64,000 nucleotides of DNA, taken from assembly GCA_903827245.1 (NCBI GenBank), contig CAIKHO010000007.1, positions 1-64,000 of the forward strand, read 5' to 3'. The stretch's first letter is position 1. Every line of letters starts with the position of its first letter. The notes under the pieces were generated by a model, which was not told the DNA's origin, did no database searches, and saw nothing but the letters and a program-made list of their open reading frames with translations. A program made the translations under genes and the position numbers. Positions 52,545 to 62,448 of the stretch are shown here, piece after piece. The stretch is from an uncultured Opitutia bacterium (lineage in GTDB: Bacteria > Verrucomicrobiota > Verrucomicrobiia > Opitutales > Opitutaceae).

Positions 52545-55037
52545 TCAGGGCTTTGGTGGCGCCGGTTTCAAGGCCTCGCGCAGGGCTTCCTTGCGCTCGC
52601 CCGAACCGGTGAAGAGCTGGTCGGAGAATTTCCGGTAGACGAGGATGTCAGCGTAAATGCTGCCGCTCTTCACCGAGTTCAACCCCATGCCGGCCAGATA
52701 TTGCAGGCGGAGGTTCCGGTCGCGGTTGATTTCCGCATCCTTCATCCACGGGCCAAGGTCGGAGGCTTCGCCCCCGTAGGTGGAAAGAAGCGAGACCGCC
52801 GAACCGAATCCCAGCTCGTTGAGCGAGGCGGCGACCTTGGCGTACTCAGGCCGCTCGAGCCGCCCCTGCAGCTCGTCCGCGTCGATTTTCATCGGCTCGA
52901 CCTGGCCCATCAGGACCAAGTCGTAACCGACGCCGCTGTTGTCGTTGCTCCAGATGACGCCGTTCGGGAAGACCTTGAAGAAGGTGGCGATCTCGCTCTT
53001 CACCGCATCGTTGTTGCTCTCATACAACGGCACCCATTGGGTGACAATCCCGCCCGGATTCAGGTGCTTTTTGCAGAGCTCGAAATACTCCTCGGAATAG
53101 AGCGTGGCCGCGCCCTTGACCCAGGGATGGATCGGATCGGAGGTGATGATGTCGAATTTGTCCGGGGTGGTGAGAATGTAATGCCGGGCATCGTCGTAAT
53201 GGACCGTCACGTGGGGATCGTGCACGACATTGTAATTTTGCGGGCCGAAAAACTGGGCGACCACCTGGGGAATCAGCGGCTCGATCTCGCAGATGACGAC
53301 CCGCTCGACATCCGGGTGCAGCACAAAGGAGCCGGCGGTCACGCCGGCTCCGCAGCCGACCACGAGGATGGACTTGGGCTTGGGATGCAGCAGGGCGGGG
53401 ATATGCCCGAGCATGCGCTGGAGGCGCATGTCCTGGGGTTCGCTGGAGGCCTCGACCTTGCCGCTGACGTGAAAATTTCTCACCCCGGAACTGAGTTCCG
53501 TGACGGCCACGGACGAATTCATGCCCTCGCCGACAAACAGAACCTTCGATCCTCCCGAACGTATCTCGCTGGACCAGCCGGGAAGATAACGGCCATAGGC
53601 AATGACGCCCCATGGAATCTTGGGTATCCGCAGGGCGAGTCCCACCGCAAGGCCGGCCACCGCGAGCAGAGCGACGGTGGACCAGGCCCGGGATTTGCGC
53701 CAAGTGTCATCCTGGTCCGGGGATTCGGAGAGGAGCTTCGTGCGCGGGAGCAGCGCCACGAGGGCCGCCACGGCAGACAGGCCGATCAGGATGCGCTGGG
53801 CCTGCTGTGTGCCCACGGCCGAAATCAAGAAAACGCTGAACGCAATCGCGCCGATGATCGCGCCTACGGTGTTGGCCGCGTAGACCCGACTCACGAGCCG
53901 GCCGGGATCCTGCCCGGGCGAGGCTACGGAGGCCAGGGCCAGCGGAAAGCTGGCACCCCACAGGCAGGCGGGGGGAAGAATGGCCCACATGCACCGCGCG
54001 AGATCGAACTGGAAGTTAAGCCACGGGCTGGACGAGAGGCCCGGATCGATCGGCCAGTAGGGAAGCGACACCGAGATCATGTAGGCCGTCCACGAGATCG
54101 CCAGGGTGAGCAGCACCTGGCAGCAACCCAGGGCGAATCGCGGGGACTTCAGCTGCCGGGACATGAACGACCCCACGCTACTGCCGAGTCCCAGTCCCAG
54201 CAGAAACACCGCGAGAATAATGGAAAAGGTGTAGACCGTGGCGCCCAGCATCAGGGAAAGCAGGCGGGTCCAGACCACCTCGGCGCCCAAGGCGGACAGG
54301 CCGGAGAGAGCGATGGTGAGGTGCACCGCGCCAAATCCTGGCGCGGGTGTGGACTGGGGCGCGGTTTGCTCATCGGCGGTCGCGGCCCGTGGGGTAAGTG
54401 ACGCGAGGCAGAAAGCAACGAGCGCAACGGCCACGTTGACGGCGGCTGCCACATAAGTGGCCGTGGCCATGTCATGAACCCGCAGCAGGTAGAATCCGGC
54501 AAGGAGGCACCCGAAGACGGCCCCGGCGATGTTGCCCCCGTAAAAGAAACCCAGCCAGGAAATCCCGCGGGGCGTGGTCTCCACCCACCGCGCGATGGCG
54601 GGTAGCGTTGCGCCCATGAGCAGGGTGGGCGGGAGGAGGCACAGGGCGGCGACGGCTCCGCGCCAGAAAATGCCGGCAAAACCGGGGCCGACCGTGGCAG
54701 CATACAGCCGGTCAATGGAAGGCATCCCGAACAGGACGGCGATGCCCACGATCCCGATGCCGAGTTCAAGCAGGGCATAGATGCGCAAGGGATGCCGCTG
54801 GAGCGAAACCAGGCGGGGCAATAGGAGGCTGCCCAGGCACATTCCGCCCATGAAGGTTCCGAGCAGGACCGCGAGTGAAACCGCGGAGGAGCCTATCACC
54901 AATTGCAGCAGCTGGAACCAGACGATCTCGTAAATCAGCGCGGAACAGCCGCTGCCGACGAACAGCACCAGCAGCAGGGGGAGGAACCGCTGGCGGTTCT
55001 CCACGTTGGCGGGCGGCGGCGGGAATTGGTCGGTCAT
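52545..55037 (-). CDS. Membrane-fused spermidine-synthase-like protein
   Basis: An 830-residue protein. The first half has many membrane helices (for example LLLVLFVGSGCSALIYEIVW and AVSLAVLLGTFMGGMCLGSLL) resembling an MFS-like transporter. The second half is an aminopropyltransferase fold: SILVVGCGAGVTAGSFVLHPDVERV, HVTVHYDDARHYILTTPDKFDIITSDPIHPWV and EEYFELCKKHLNPGGIVTQWV. Such fusions are common in Verrucomicrobia and Planctomycetes; whether they make polyamines is unknown. The C-terminal part is a periplasm- or cytoplasm-facing variable tail. Start chosen at the ATG just before the first helix. Confidence 0.85.
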   Translation of the reverse strand: MTDQFPPPPANVENRQRFLPLLLVLFVGSGCSALIYEIVWFQLLQLVIGSSAVSLAVLLGTFMGGMCLGSLLLPRLVSLQRHPLRIYALLELGIGIVGIAVLFGMPSIDRLYAATVGPGFAGIFWRGAVAALCLLPPTLLMGATLPAIARWVETTPRGISWLGFFYGGNIAGAVFGCLLAGFYLLRVHDMATATYVAAAVNVAVALVAFCLASLTPRAATADEQTAPQSTPAPGFGAVHLTIALSGLSALGAEVVWTRLLSLMLGATVYTFSIILAVFLLGLGLGSSVGSFMSRQLKSPRFALGCCQVLLTLAISWTAYMISVSLPYWPIDPGLSSSPWLNFQFDLARCMWAILPPACLWGASFPLALASVASPGQDPGRLVSRVYAANTVGAIIGAIAFSVFLISAVGTQQAQRILIGLSAVAALVALLPRTKLLSESPDQDDTWRKSRAWSTVALLAVAGLAVGLALRIPKIPWGVIAYGRYLPGWSSEIRSGGSKVLFVGEGMNSSVAVTELSSGVRNFHVSGKVEASSEPQDMRLQRMLGHIPALLHPKPKSILVVGCGAGVTAGSFVLHPDVERVVICEIEPLIPQVVAQFFGPQNYNVVHDPHVTVHYDDARHYILTTPDKFDIITSDPIHPWVKGAATLYSEEYFELCKKHLNPGGIVTQWVPLYESNNDAVKSEIATFFKVFPNGVIWSNDNSGVGYDLVLMGQVEPMKIDADELQGRLERPEYAKVAASLNELGFGSAVSLLSTYGGEASDLGPWMKDAEINRDRNLRLQYLAGMGLNSVKSGSIYADILVYRKFSDQLFTGSGERKEALREALKPAPPKP

Positions 55038-55195
55038 GATTTTTTTGGCGGCTTGTTCCGCGCCGCTTGAACCGCGGGCGGGATCAGGCCCGAGGAGTAG
55101 TTCTTTGCAGCGGAATCCGAGCCCGTCGTCACTGGCACCGGCCTGATCTCGGACGAGAATCAGGCGAAACCGGTGCGGGTGCTCGCGGGGAATTC

Positions 55196-56560
55196 CTAGA
55201 CGGCGTGACGAAAAATATTGTCCAGCTTGCCGGTGCTGTCGCCGATCTTCTCCGTAGGTGCGCCCACGGTTTCGATCATCGACCGGTACAGGTTCGTCAA
55301 CGGCGTCTTGTCGTCCACCCGGACGTGCCGGCCGGGCCTGACGGCGCCGCCGCCGCTGCCGGCGACGAGAATGGGCAGGTTTTCGTGGAGGTGCTGGTTG
55401 CCGTCGCTGATGCCGCTGCCGTAGCTGATGAGGCAGTTGTCGAGCAGCGTGCCGTCGCCTTCCTTGATCGATTTCAGGCGGTTGATGAAATAGGCCAGCT
55501 GCGTGACATGGAAGCGATTGATTTGGGCGAGCTTGGCCTTCTTCTCCTCGTCATTGCGGTGGTGCGAGAGGTCGTGATGGCCGTCCTTGATCCCGATGAA
55601 GGGATAGGGCCGGTTGCTGCCGTCATGCGCCATGATGAAGGTCGAGATGCGCGTGGTGTCCGTCTGGAACGCGAGGGTCATGATGTCGAACATCAGGCGA
55701 AGCTGCTCCTCGTAGTTTTCGAACATCTCGGGCGGGTTGACGCCGGCGGGAACCTTGGGCGGAAATTTTTCCGCCCGGTCGATCCGCTGTTCGATCTCCC
55801 GGACGGCGGTGAGGTACTCGTCGAGCTTGCGGCGGTCGGTTGACCCGAGGTCGTTCCCGAGCCGCTTGGCATCGTCGAGCACGAAGTCGAGCACGCTCTT
55901 GTTGTAGAGGGAACGCTTGGCGCTGGCCTCCTTGGAACGGGCGGAATCGCCGTTGCCGAACAGCCGCTCAAAGGCGGCGCGCGGGTCCACTTCCGGGTTC
56001 ACCGGCATGGTTTCAGACTTCCACGAGAGATTGAACTGGTACGCGCAGCTGTAGCCGGAATCACAGGATCCGGCGCGCTGCCCGCCATCACAGCTCAGCT
56101 CGAGTGAGGGGAGCCGAGTCTGGCTGCCGATCTTGTTGGCTGCGATCTGGTCGACGGAGATGCCGGCCTTGATGTCGGCTCCGGCCGTCTTTCGCGGATG
56201 GCAGCCCGTGAGGTAACTGGCCGAGGCGCGCGCGTGATCGCCGCCGCCGTCGCCGAGGGAATTGCCCTGTTCGTTGGCCAGGCCGGTGATGATAGTGAAG
56301 TCCCGGCGGTAATCCTTCAGGGGCTCCAGGATCATGGGCAGGTCGAAATTTTCGCCGACCACCTGCGGCGTCCAGTCCGCCATGTTTTTGCCCTGGGGCA
56401 CGTAGAGCCAGGCGACGCGCTTGGGCAGGGCGGTCGCCGGGCCGCCGCCGATGGCCGCGAGGGCTCTCATGGGCAGCATGGCATCCAAGACGGGCAGCGC
56501 GACAATCGTTCCAAGGCCGCGGAGAAAGGTGCGGCGGGGCATTTGCCAACTCTTGCTCAT
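55196..56560 (-). CDS. DUF1552 Tat-exported protein
   Basis: A 454-residue protein with a twin-arginine leader MPRRTFLRGLGTIVALPVLDAML. The mature protein contains the DUF1552 pattern VAWLYVPQGKNMADWTP, SYLTGCHPRKTAGADIKAGISVDQIAA and LPILVAGSGGGAVRPGRHVRV. Function is unknown; it is almost always beside a DUF1592 cytochrome-type protein, as here. The partner gene lies 53 bases upstream and is transcribed in the same direction, so they probably form one unit. Likely periplasmic or surface. Confidence 0.9.
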   Translation of the reverse strand: MSKSWQMPRRTFLRGLGTIVALPVLDAMLPMRALAAIGGGPATALPKRVAWLYVPQGKNMADWTPQVVGENFDLPMILEPLKDYRRDFTIITGLANEQGNSLGDGGGDHARASASYLTGCHPRKTAGADIKAGISVDQIAANKIGSQTRLPSLELSCDGGQRAGSCDSGYSCAYQFNLSWKSETMPVNPEVDPRAAFERLFGNGDSARSKEASAKRSLYNKSVLDFVLDDAKRLGNDLGSTDRRKLDEYLTAVREIEQRIDRAEKFPPKVPAGVNPPEMFENYEEQLRLMFDIMTLAFQTDTTRISTFIMAHDGSNRPYPFIGIKDGHHDLSHHRNDEEKKAKLAQINRFHVTQLAYFINRLKSIKEGDGTLLDNCLISYGSGISDGNQHLHENLPILVAGSGGGAVRPGRHVRVDDKTPLTNLYRSMIETVGAPTEKIGDSTGKLDNIFRHAV

Positions 56561-56613
56561 AAATCAGCGGGGTTTTGAGGTGTGATCAAAGGGTCGTTGA
56601 ATGAAAGGTGGGA

Positions 56614-59600
56614 TCAATCCGAACGCAATTGGGGATTCGTCGGCGCCAGGGCCGGGCTGACCGAGGTCAAACGAAGATCCGGCCGGGCTTTTGGAGCGGC
56701 GTCTTTTTCGGTTGGCGATGCGGAGGCGTCCTGCCCGGCGACATTGCCCGGGGCTCCCGGGGCGGTTTCTCCCCGGCGCATGACAAAGGGGAAGCTGGTC
56801 GCGGTCTGAAGGACAAGCTCGGAGAACCTGTCCTGGTTGCCTTCGAGGCCCTTGACGATCTGGTCGAGGGCGGGACGGTCGTAGGCTTCCACGCCCCGGC
56901 CGAGCGCATAGGTCAGCATTTTTTCCGCGAGACAGTGGAGGAATTCATTGCGCCGCTTGCCGGCGAGAACCTTCGTCAGTTCAACGGCTCCGCCAAAACT
57001 GTCACCGGTAGTGAGCTTGCCGGCCGGGTCGATCGCGACCTGCCCGTCCTTGTCGCGCCAGGCACCGATGGCATCGAAATTTTCCAACCCGAATCCAATC
57101 GGGTCCATGCGGGCATGACATGACGCGCAATTGGGATTCTCGCGATGCTGCTCCATTTGCTGCCGCAGGGTCCCGGTGAGCTTGCGGTCCTTGTCATCCA
57201 GCGCCGGCACGTTGGGCGGCGGCGGGGGCGGGGGCGTGCCGAGCAGGTTTTCCAGCACCCACTTGCCCCGCTTCACTGGCGAGGTTCGCGTGGGGTTCGA
57301 GGTCAGCGTCAGCACACTGGCCTGGGTGAGCACGCCGCGCCTCGGTGAGCCTTGCAGCGAGACCTTCTGGAAGTCATCGCCGGTGACATCGGGCAGGCCG
57401 TAGAATTTCGCGAGACGCGCGTTCACGAACGTATAGTCGGCGGTCAGGAAATCGAAGACCGGGCGGTCCTGGCGCATGACATTTTCGAAAAGGAGCTCGG
57501 TCTCCGTCTGCATCGCGCTGCGCAGCGCCAGGTCGTAGTCGGGGAAGAGGGACTTGTCGGGCGCGGCCGTGTCCAGGCTCCGGATCTGCAGCCACTGGCC
57601 GGCGAAGTTATCCACGAGGGCGCGGGCCTTCGGCGCAGCCAGCATCCGGCGGACCTGGGCGGTGAGATTGGGGCGCAGCTGGCCGCGCTCGGCGAGCCCG
57701 AGCAGCTCCTCGTCCGGGGTGCTGCTCCAGAGGAAATAGGACAGGCGGGAGGCGAGGGCGAACTCGTCGAGCGGTTCCACGCCGGCCGTGGCCGCAGCGG
57801 CGCGTGGGGGTTCGCCCACGAAAAGAAAATGGGGCGAAACGAGCACCGCCTTCATGGCGAGCTTCACGCCCGCCTCGAAGCCGTCGCCATTCTTTCCGGC
57901 GAGTTCATACAGTCCCATCAGCCGGTCGATCTCGGCGGGCTGGGGCGGACGGCGCCAGGCGCGGCGCGTGAAATCGGTGAGGATCGCCCGGGCGGCCTTG
58001 TCCTTGGCCGAGGCCCCCGACGCCCCGCCGAAAATCCGGCCGAGGAGGCCCGGCTTTTTGGCCGGGGCCGTGTGCTTCGCGAAAATCTCCTGCAGCGGCG
58101 CCGGCATGGGTGGAGTCAGGACCGGTTCGGACAGGTTCACGACCTCTAGGTTCTGAACGGTCAGGCTGCGGGCACGCAGGTTGGGGTTTTCGTTCTTCGG
58201 GTCTGCGAATTCATTCACGAACGCCGCGGAAAAGTGCTTAACACCCGGGGTCAGATGAGCCCGGTACTCGTAGACATAGGGCTGCGGCACCAGCAGGGCC
58301 GGGGAGAAGACCCGCTGGCTCGACAGCGGCTCCATGCTGGCCATGGCGATGACGTCGAAATCCTTGACGGGCTGGCCATCGATGCGGAATTGCATCCGGG
58401 TGGTCTCGGCGCCCGCCTGCTTGGCGTAGGCCTGGGCGCGCAGGAGGTAGTCGCCGTCCTTGGTGACGTTGATGGTGGTGGCGACCTCGCCGTTATGGGC
58501 CAGCAACCGCTCGCCGGAAGGCGTGACCTTGCCGTCGCCGGTGACTTCCGGCGCGTCGGCGCGGTAGCGGCGCGTGGCGGCGGGCAGCGGGCCTTCGACC
58601 TCGATCCACTTGACGAAGACAATGCCGGGCTGCTGCTTGCCGATGCGGCCGTTGACCATGATGAGATCGTTGTCCCCGCCATGGATCCGCCCGACTTCCG
58701 CCCGGACGCGCTGTTTGCCCGCGGGCAGGCCGACCCGGGCCTCATACACGCCGGGATGGGCCTCGTCGTTGGTCAGCTCGAAATCCTTGATGAAAGCGTC
58801 GTTCACCATGATCGAAATTTTCGTCGGCTCGGGCTTGTCCTTGGCGTCCTGGGCGGAGTTGTTGCCGCCGCCGGCCATGGCGCCGCCCGTCGGCTTGGCG
58901 AAGGCGTGGACGCGAACAAGGTAATCGCCGGCCGCAGTCACGGGGAGTTCGATGGCGACATCGTCCTCCTCCAGACTGATCAATTGGATCCAGCCATCGC
59001 CGCGGTCGCCGATGGCATTGAAGCCGACCTGGCCGAGGCTGGCGGGGAAGCGCTGCACCTTGCTTTCAATCGGGTCGGTGACGATGGCCTGGTCGAGGAT
59101 CTTGTCCGCCGCCGAAAGGTATTTTTCCATCAGGACGGGCGGAAGCGAGAGCACGTCGCCGATATTGTCGAAGCCGTAGCCGGAGTCGTCGGGCGGAAAG
59201 TCGGCGGCCGGCTTGAAGTCGACGCCGATCAGGTCGCGGATGGTGTTGTTGTATTCCGCCCGGTTGAGGCGCCGGATGGTGACGCGGCCCGGATCAGGAT
59301 GCTCGGGGTCGAACTTGAAGAGCTGCTTTTCGATCCAGGCCGTGATAACATCGCGCTCAGCCTGGGTGGGCTGCACGTCGGTGTCCTCGGGGGGCATCTC
59401 GTGCGAATTGACGTGATGCAGCACGGTTTCCCAGGTCGGCCTGTCCTTCTCCACGTCGGCCACGGTCTTGTACCCGTCCAGGGCCACGTCGCCCTTGTGC
59501 TTTCCGTTGCCGTGGCAGTCGTAGCAGTATTTCTGCAGCAACGGCGTGACGTCCTTTTCAAAGACGGCCGGCATGGCCGCAGGATCAGGGGTGGCGGCCC

Positions 59601-59664
59601 GGACCAATCCGGCGGATCCGACGAGGACAGTGACCAGGACGACAATGCGACTTTTGAACGGCAT
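56614..59664 (-). CDS. DUF1592-family planctomycete-type cytochrome c protein
   Basis: A 1016-residue exported protein with signal peptide (IVVLVTVLVGSAGLVRAA). An N-terminal planctomycete cytochrome C domain has CYDCHGNGKHKGD (CxxCH), followed by DUF1587, carbohydrate-binding-like beta regions, then DUF1595, DUF1592, DUF1588 and DUF1585. The motifs WLQIRSLDTAAPD, FLTADYTFVNARLAKFYGLPDV, GVLTQASVLTLTSNPTRTSPVKRG and NPNCASCHARMDPIGFGLENFD (second CxxCH) are clear. These giant proteins are thought to take part in surface electron transfer or polymer handling; function unproven. It precedes the DUF1552 gene. Confidence 0.92.
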   Translation of the reverse strand: MPFKSRIVVLVTVLVGSAGLVRAATPDPAAMPAVFEKDVTPLLQKYCYDCHGNGKHKGDVALDGYKTVADVEKDRPTWETVLHHVNSHEMPPEDTDVQPTQAERDVITAWIEKQLFKFDPEHPDPGRVTIRRLNRAEYNNTIRDLIGVDFKPAADFPPDDSGYGFDNIGDVLSLPPVLMEKYLSAADKILDQAIVTDPIESKVQRFPASLGQVGFNAIGDRGDGWIQLISLEEDDVAIELPVTAAGDYLVRVHAFAKPTGGAMAGGGNNSAQDAKDKPEPTKISIMVNDAFIKDFELTNDEAHPGVYEARVGLPAGKQRVRAEVGRIHGGDNDLIMVNGRIGKQQPGIVFVKWIEVEGPLPAATRRYRADAPEVTGDGKVTPSGERLLAHNGEVATTINVTKDGDYLLRAQAYAKQAGAETTRMQFRIDGQPVKDFDVIAMASMEPLSSQRVFSPALLVPQPYVYEYRAHLTPGVKHFSAAFVNEFADPKNENPNLRARSLTVQNLEVVNLSEPVLTPPMPAPLQEIFAKHTAPAKKPGLLGRIFGGASGASAKDKAARAILTDFTRRAWRRPPQPAEIDRLMGLYELAGKNGDGFEAGVKLAMKAVLVSPHFLFVGEPPRAAAATAGVEPLDEFALASRLSYFLWSSTPDEELLGLAERGQLRPNLTAQVRRMLAAPKARALVDNFAGQWLQIRSLDTAAPDKSLFPDYDLALRSAMQTETELLFENVMRQDRPVFDFLTADYTFVNARLAKFYGLPDVTGDDFQKVSLQGSPRRGVLTQASVLTLTSNPTRTSPVKRGKWVLENLLGTPPPPPPPNVPALDDKDRKLTGTLRQQMEQHRENPNCASCHARMDPIGFGLENFDAIGAWRDKDGQVAIDPAGKLTTGDSFGGAVELTKVLAGKRRNEFLHCLAEKMLTYALGRGVEAYDRPALDQIVKGLEGNQDRFSELVLQTATSFPFVMRRGETAPGAPGNVAGQDASASPTEKDAAPKARPDLRLTSVSPALAPTNPQLRSD

Positions 59665-59674
59665 GGAGACGCGC

Positions 59675-60694
59675 TTAATTTTTCAACATGCCGGTATCGC
59701 CGAGCCAGTCGACCAGGCGGGCGGGCCAGGTGGAGATCGGCATTTCCGGCCGGTCGGTACGCACGCCAAAGCCGTGGCCGCCGCGATTGTAGATGTGAAC
59801 CTCGGTGGGCACGTTGGCCGCCTTGTATTTAAGGAAGAGATTGGCGAGAGCACCGACCTTGGGGGTGTCATCGAAGGCCACCGTGAAAAACGCCGGCGGC
59901 GCATCCTTCGGCACCTCGATGTCGCCGCGCGGCACTTCGGCGTAAATTAGGGCATGAAAATCCGGCCGGGAACTCTGCCGTTCGACCGCGTCGGCGGCCG
60001 CGGGGTTACCTTGGTCGAAATGGAGGGCCGAGCCCAAGGCCGGAGCGCCGCCTGCCGAAAAGCCGAGGATGCCGATGTGATGAGGGTTCACGCCAAATTC
60101 TGCGGCACGGCTGCGCACAAGGCGGATGGCGCGCTGGCCGTCGGCCACGGGCTCCACGTTGGTCTTGTAGGTCGAGCCTTCTCCGGACTGATCGCGCGCC
60201 AGACGGTATTTCAGCACAAAGGCCGCGATGCCGCGGTCTGCCAGCCATTTCGCGAGATCGTAGCCTTCGCGGTCGATGGTGAGGAACATGTGTCCGCCGC
60301 CGGGGGCGATGATGACGGCTGCGCCCGTGGCCTTCCCCTTCGCCGGCAGGAAAGGCGTGATGGAGGGGTTTTGAATGTTGAAGACGACGGGGAAGACGAT
60401 GTCAGGCTCCTGCCGGTAGCTGACCTGTTCGGGTTCATCTTTGCGGGTCTCGGAGCCCGGCGCGCCATTGGGCCAGAGGGCGATCGGATCCGGGTGAGCG
60501 GATTCCGCCGGTGCGGTCGAAGGAATCGGCGGCCCGTTGGGCACGGTGTTGGCCGGCAGCACGGGCACGACGCGCGGGGCCGGCCAGGCTGCGGACTCGG
60601 CCGCGGCGAGCCGCGCTGCGAGCGAGACGGAAAGGATGACGAACGTGAAGGCCGGCAATAGGGCGGCAGCTCGGAGCGGGCGGGGAATTTTCAT
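59675..60694 (-). CDS. Secreted alpha/beta-hydrolase, esterase-like
   Basis: A 339-residue exported hydrolase. The ATG at 60694 gives a signal peptide (AALLPAFTFVILSVSLAARLAAA). AAVIIAPGGGHMFLTIDREGYDLAKWLADRGIAAFVLKYRLA is the oxyanion region, the nucleophile is Ser in GILGFSAGGAPALGS, and His in NRGGHGFGVRTDRPEM completes the triad. It resembles acetylxylan-esterase or dienelactone-hydrolase relatives. It neighbours a DUF1592 protein and an oligogalacturonate-lyase-like protein, so a role on plant-polysaccharide esters is likely but not proven. Start of the DUF1592 gene follows after ten bases. Confidence 0.85.
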   Translation of the reverse strand: MKIPRPLRAAALLPAFTFVILSVSLAARLAAAESAAWPAPRVVPVLPANTVPNGPPIPSTAPAESAHPDPIALWPNGAPGSETRKDEPEQVSYRQEPDIVFPVVFNIQNPSITPFLPAKGKATGAAVIIAPGGGHMFLTIDREGYDLAKWLADRGIAAFVLKYRLARDQSGEGSTYKTNVEPVADGQRAIRLVRSRAAEFGVNPHHIGILGFSAGGAPALGSALHFDQGNPAAADAVERQSSRPDFHALIYAEVPRGDIEVPKDAPPAFFTVAFDDTPKVGALANLFLKYKAANVPTEVHIYNRGGHGFGVRTDRPEMPISTWPARLVDWLGDTGMLKN

Positions 60695-60896
60695 GAGGTC
60701 AGGGGTTCCAGACGGCGGGTGATGGGGGAGGGAACTCAAGCACCCCCGTGTTGCTCGCGGGGGTGCAGGGATACGGATGGATCAACCGAAAATCCCGGAA
60801 GTTGTCCATAACTTCAAGAGCGGGTTCGGACACGAATAGGACACCGGGCCTCAAGTGAGGTCGAAGTTCCCGGGGCTGTGCGGGCGTGCCCAGGCG

Positions 60897-62354
60897 TCAC
60901 TTGGACTTGGCAATCTCCACGGCGTAAACCTGGCGCGACCCGAACATGTTCCCGCTGAAGATGACCCACTTGTTATCAGGTGTGATCGAGCCGTTGGGCT
61001 CGATGCCGCCCTGGCCGGTCACGTAGTTGTGCTTGGACATGTTGACGAGCCGCTCGTGCTTCACGGTGCCGTCCGGCTGTACGCGGAAAAGATTGATCCA
61101 CATGCCGTCATTGGAGTACGCGACCTGCGTGGGGTCGCCGCCGTCGCTCATGAACAGGGTGTTGTCGCGCGAGACGTTGAAATGCACGCCCCACGAATCG
61201 CGCTCGATGTGGTAGTGCGTTTCCTTGCCGGTGTCGATGTTCACCCCGCCGATCCAGAAGTCCTGGCTGCGCGGCAACTGCAGATCGAACCAGATGGTGC
61301 GGCCGTCGTAGCTCCAGAACTCGTGGCCCTCGATTTCCATGTCCATCGTCCGCTTGTGGCGCAGCGTCATCTCGCTGCCGTCGGTGCGGATGGTCCAGAC
61401 GCGGTCGACCTCGTGCCAGGTACCCTCGTGTGCGTAGAGCATGAGGTTCGGATCGGTCGGCGAGAACTGCATGTGGTTCAGCCAGCCGTACTGGTAACCG
61501 ACTGTCTGCTTCTCCCCGGTCTTGAGGTTGGTGAAGGTGAACGCTTCCGAGTCGGGATTGAACACGCGGCGCGACAGGCCGTCCTCCTTGGTCACCGAGT
61601 ACTGCTGCGTCGGCGTGAGGTCCTCCATCTTTTTGCCGGGAAACATCCGGCTGAGCTGCGGTACGATCTTGCGCTCGGGCGGCTTGGGCGTCTTACCCGA
61701 CGGATCCTCCTGCGTGATGCTGGCGACGGTGAAGGTCTCGTCGCAGCTGATCAACGTGCGCGTGGCGTTGGGCACCAGACGGGTGGCCTTGGTATCGTAG
61801 TTGAAGGCATAAACCGGGCCGCCGCCGAACCCGCCTCCGCCACCGCGGGCACCAGGAGCGCCGGGTGCGCCGCGTCCGCCGGCCGCCTGATCGCCGGCCG
61901 GCGGCGGAGTCTGGGCGCCATTGGCCGCCGGCGGCTGGCCGTTGGCTCCCCGTTGACCGCCGCGGCGACCGCCACCGCCGCGACCACCGAGCTGGAAATA
62001 GACCTCGCGCGTGCGGCGGGCCATGTACGAGCCGCTGCCACCGGCTACGGCCACCTCCGCCTTGACCGGGGCGCTGCCGAGCTTCGTGAGATCGACCATC
62101 ATGATGCCACTGGGGGAGTTGAAGATATACTTGTCCCCCTCGGGCGAATAGGAGTTGTCGTGAAAATAGAGGGTCGAACTGCCGGGCTCGGAGGAAAGGC
62201 GGATGACGCGGTGGCCGGTGTCGGCATCGATCCACTCGGCCGGGCCGTTGTCGGCCGCGGCTGCCGGGGTGGGCGCCGGTTGGGCGAGGGCGCCAGGAGC
62301 GCATGCGACCAAGGCGAGGATGAGGAGAAGCGGGAGCTGCCGGGGGGTAGTCAT
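60897..62354 (-). CDS. Oligogalacturonate-lyase-like beta-propeller protein (PL22-like)
   Basis: A 485-residue exported protein with signal peptide (LPLLLILALVACAPGALAQP). The propeller blades WIDADTGHRVIRLSSEPGSSTLYFHDNSYSPEGDKYIF, NHMQFSPTDPNLMLYAHEGTWHEVDRVWTIRTDGS and HEFWSYDGRTIWFDLQ resemble oligogalacturonate lyase, with several His and Gln at likely active-site positions. Residues about 124-180 are a Gly/Pro/Ala-rich insert (GGRGGGGRRGG then NGQPP and APGAPGARGG) not usual for the family. It would cleave unsaturated pectin fragments. A second copy begins in the next window; both lie in a pectin-like cluster. Confidence 0.83.
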   Translation of the reverse strand: MTTPRQLPLLLILALVACAPGALAQPAPTPAAAADNGPAEWIDADTGHRVIRLSSEPGSSTLYFHDNSYSPEGDKYIFNSPSGIMMVDLTKLGSAPVKAEVAVAGGSGSYMARRTREVYFQLGGRGGGGRRGGQRGANGQPPAANGAQTPPPAGDQAAGGRGAPGAPGARGGGGGFGGGPVYAFNYDTKATRLVPNATRTLISCDETFTVASITQEDPSGKTPKPPERKIVPQLSRMFPGKKMEDLTPTQQYSVTKEDGLSRRVFNPDSEAFTFTNLKTGEKQTVGYQYGWLNHMQFSPTDPNLMLYAHEGTWHEVDRVWTIRTDGSEMTLRHKRTMDMEIEGHEFWSYDGRTIWFDLQLPRSQDFWIGGVNIDTGKETHYHIERDSWGVHFNVSRDNTLFMSDGGDPTQVAYSNDGMWINLFRVQPDGTVKHERLVNMSKHNYVTGQGGIEPNGSITPDNKWVIFSGNMFGSRQVYAVEIAKSK

Positions 62355-62448
62355 GGTGGTAAGACGATTGCCAAGCCTAACGGCTGCCGGCGACGGAAGT
62401 GACGGCCGGATCGAGGTTAATCGGAAGATTTATGGGGGACTGCTGGAA

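Noticed and set aside
52422-54401. Long plus-strand frame opposite the spermidine-synthase-like gene
   Set aside because: Antisense shadow, and it begins inside a palindromic repeat. The opposite strand has clear catalytic motifs.
58234-59832. Plus-strand frame opposite the DUF1592 gene
   Set aside because: Antisense shadow; the opposite strand encodes a protein with two CxxCH sites and known DUF domains.
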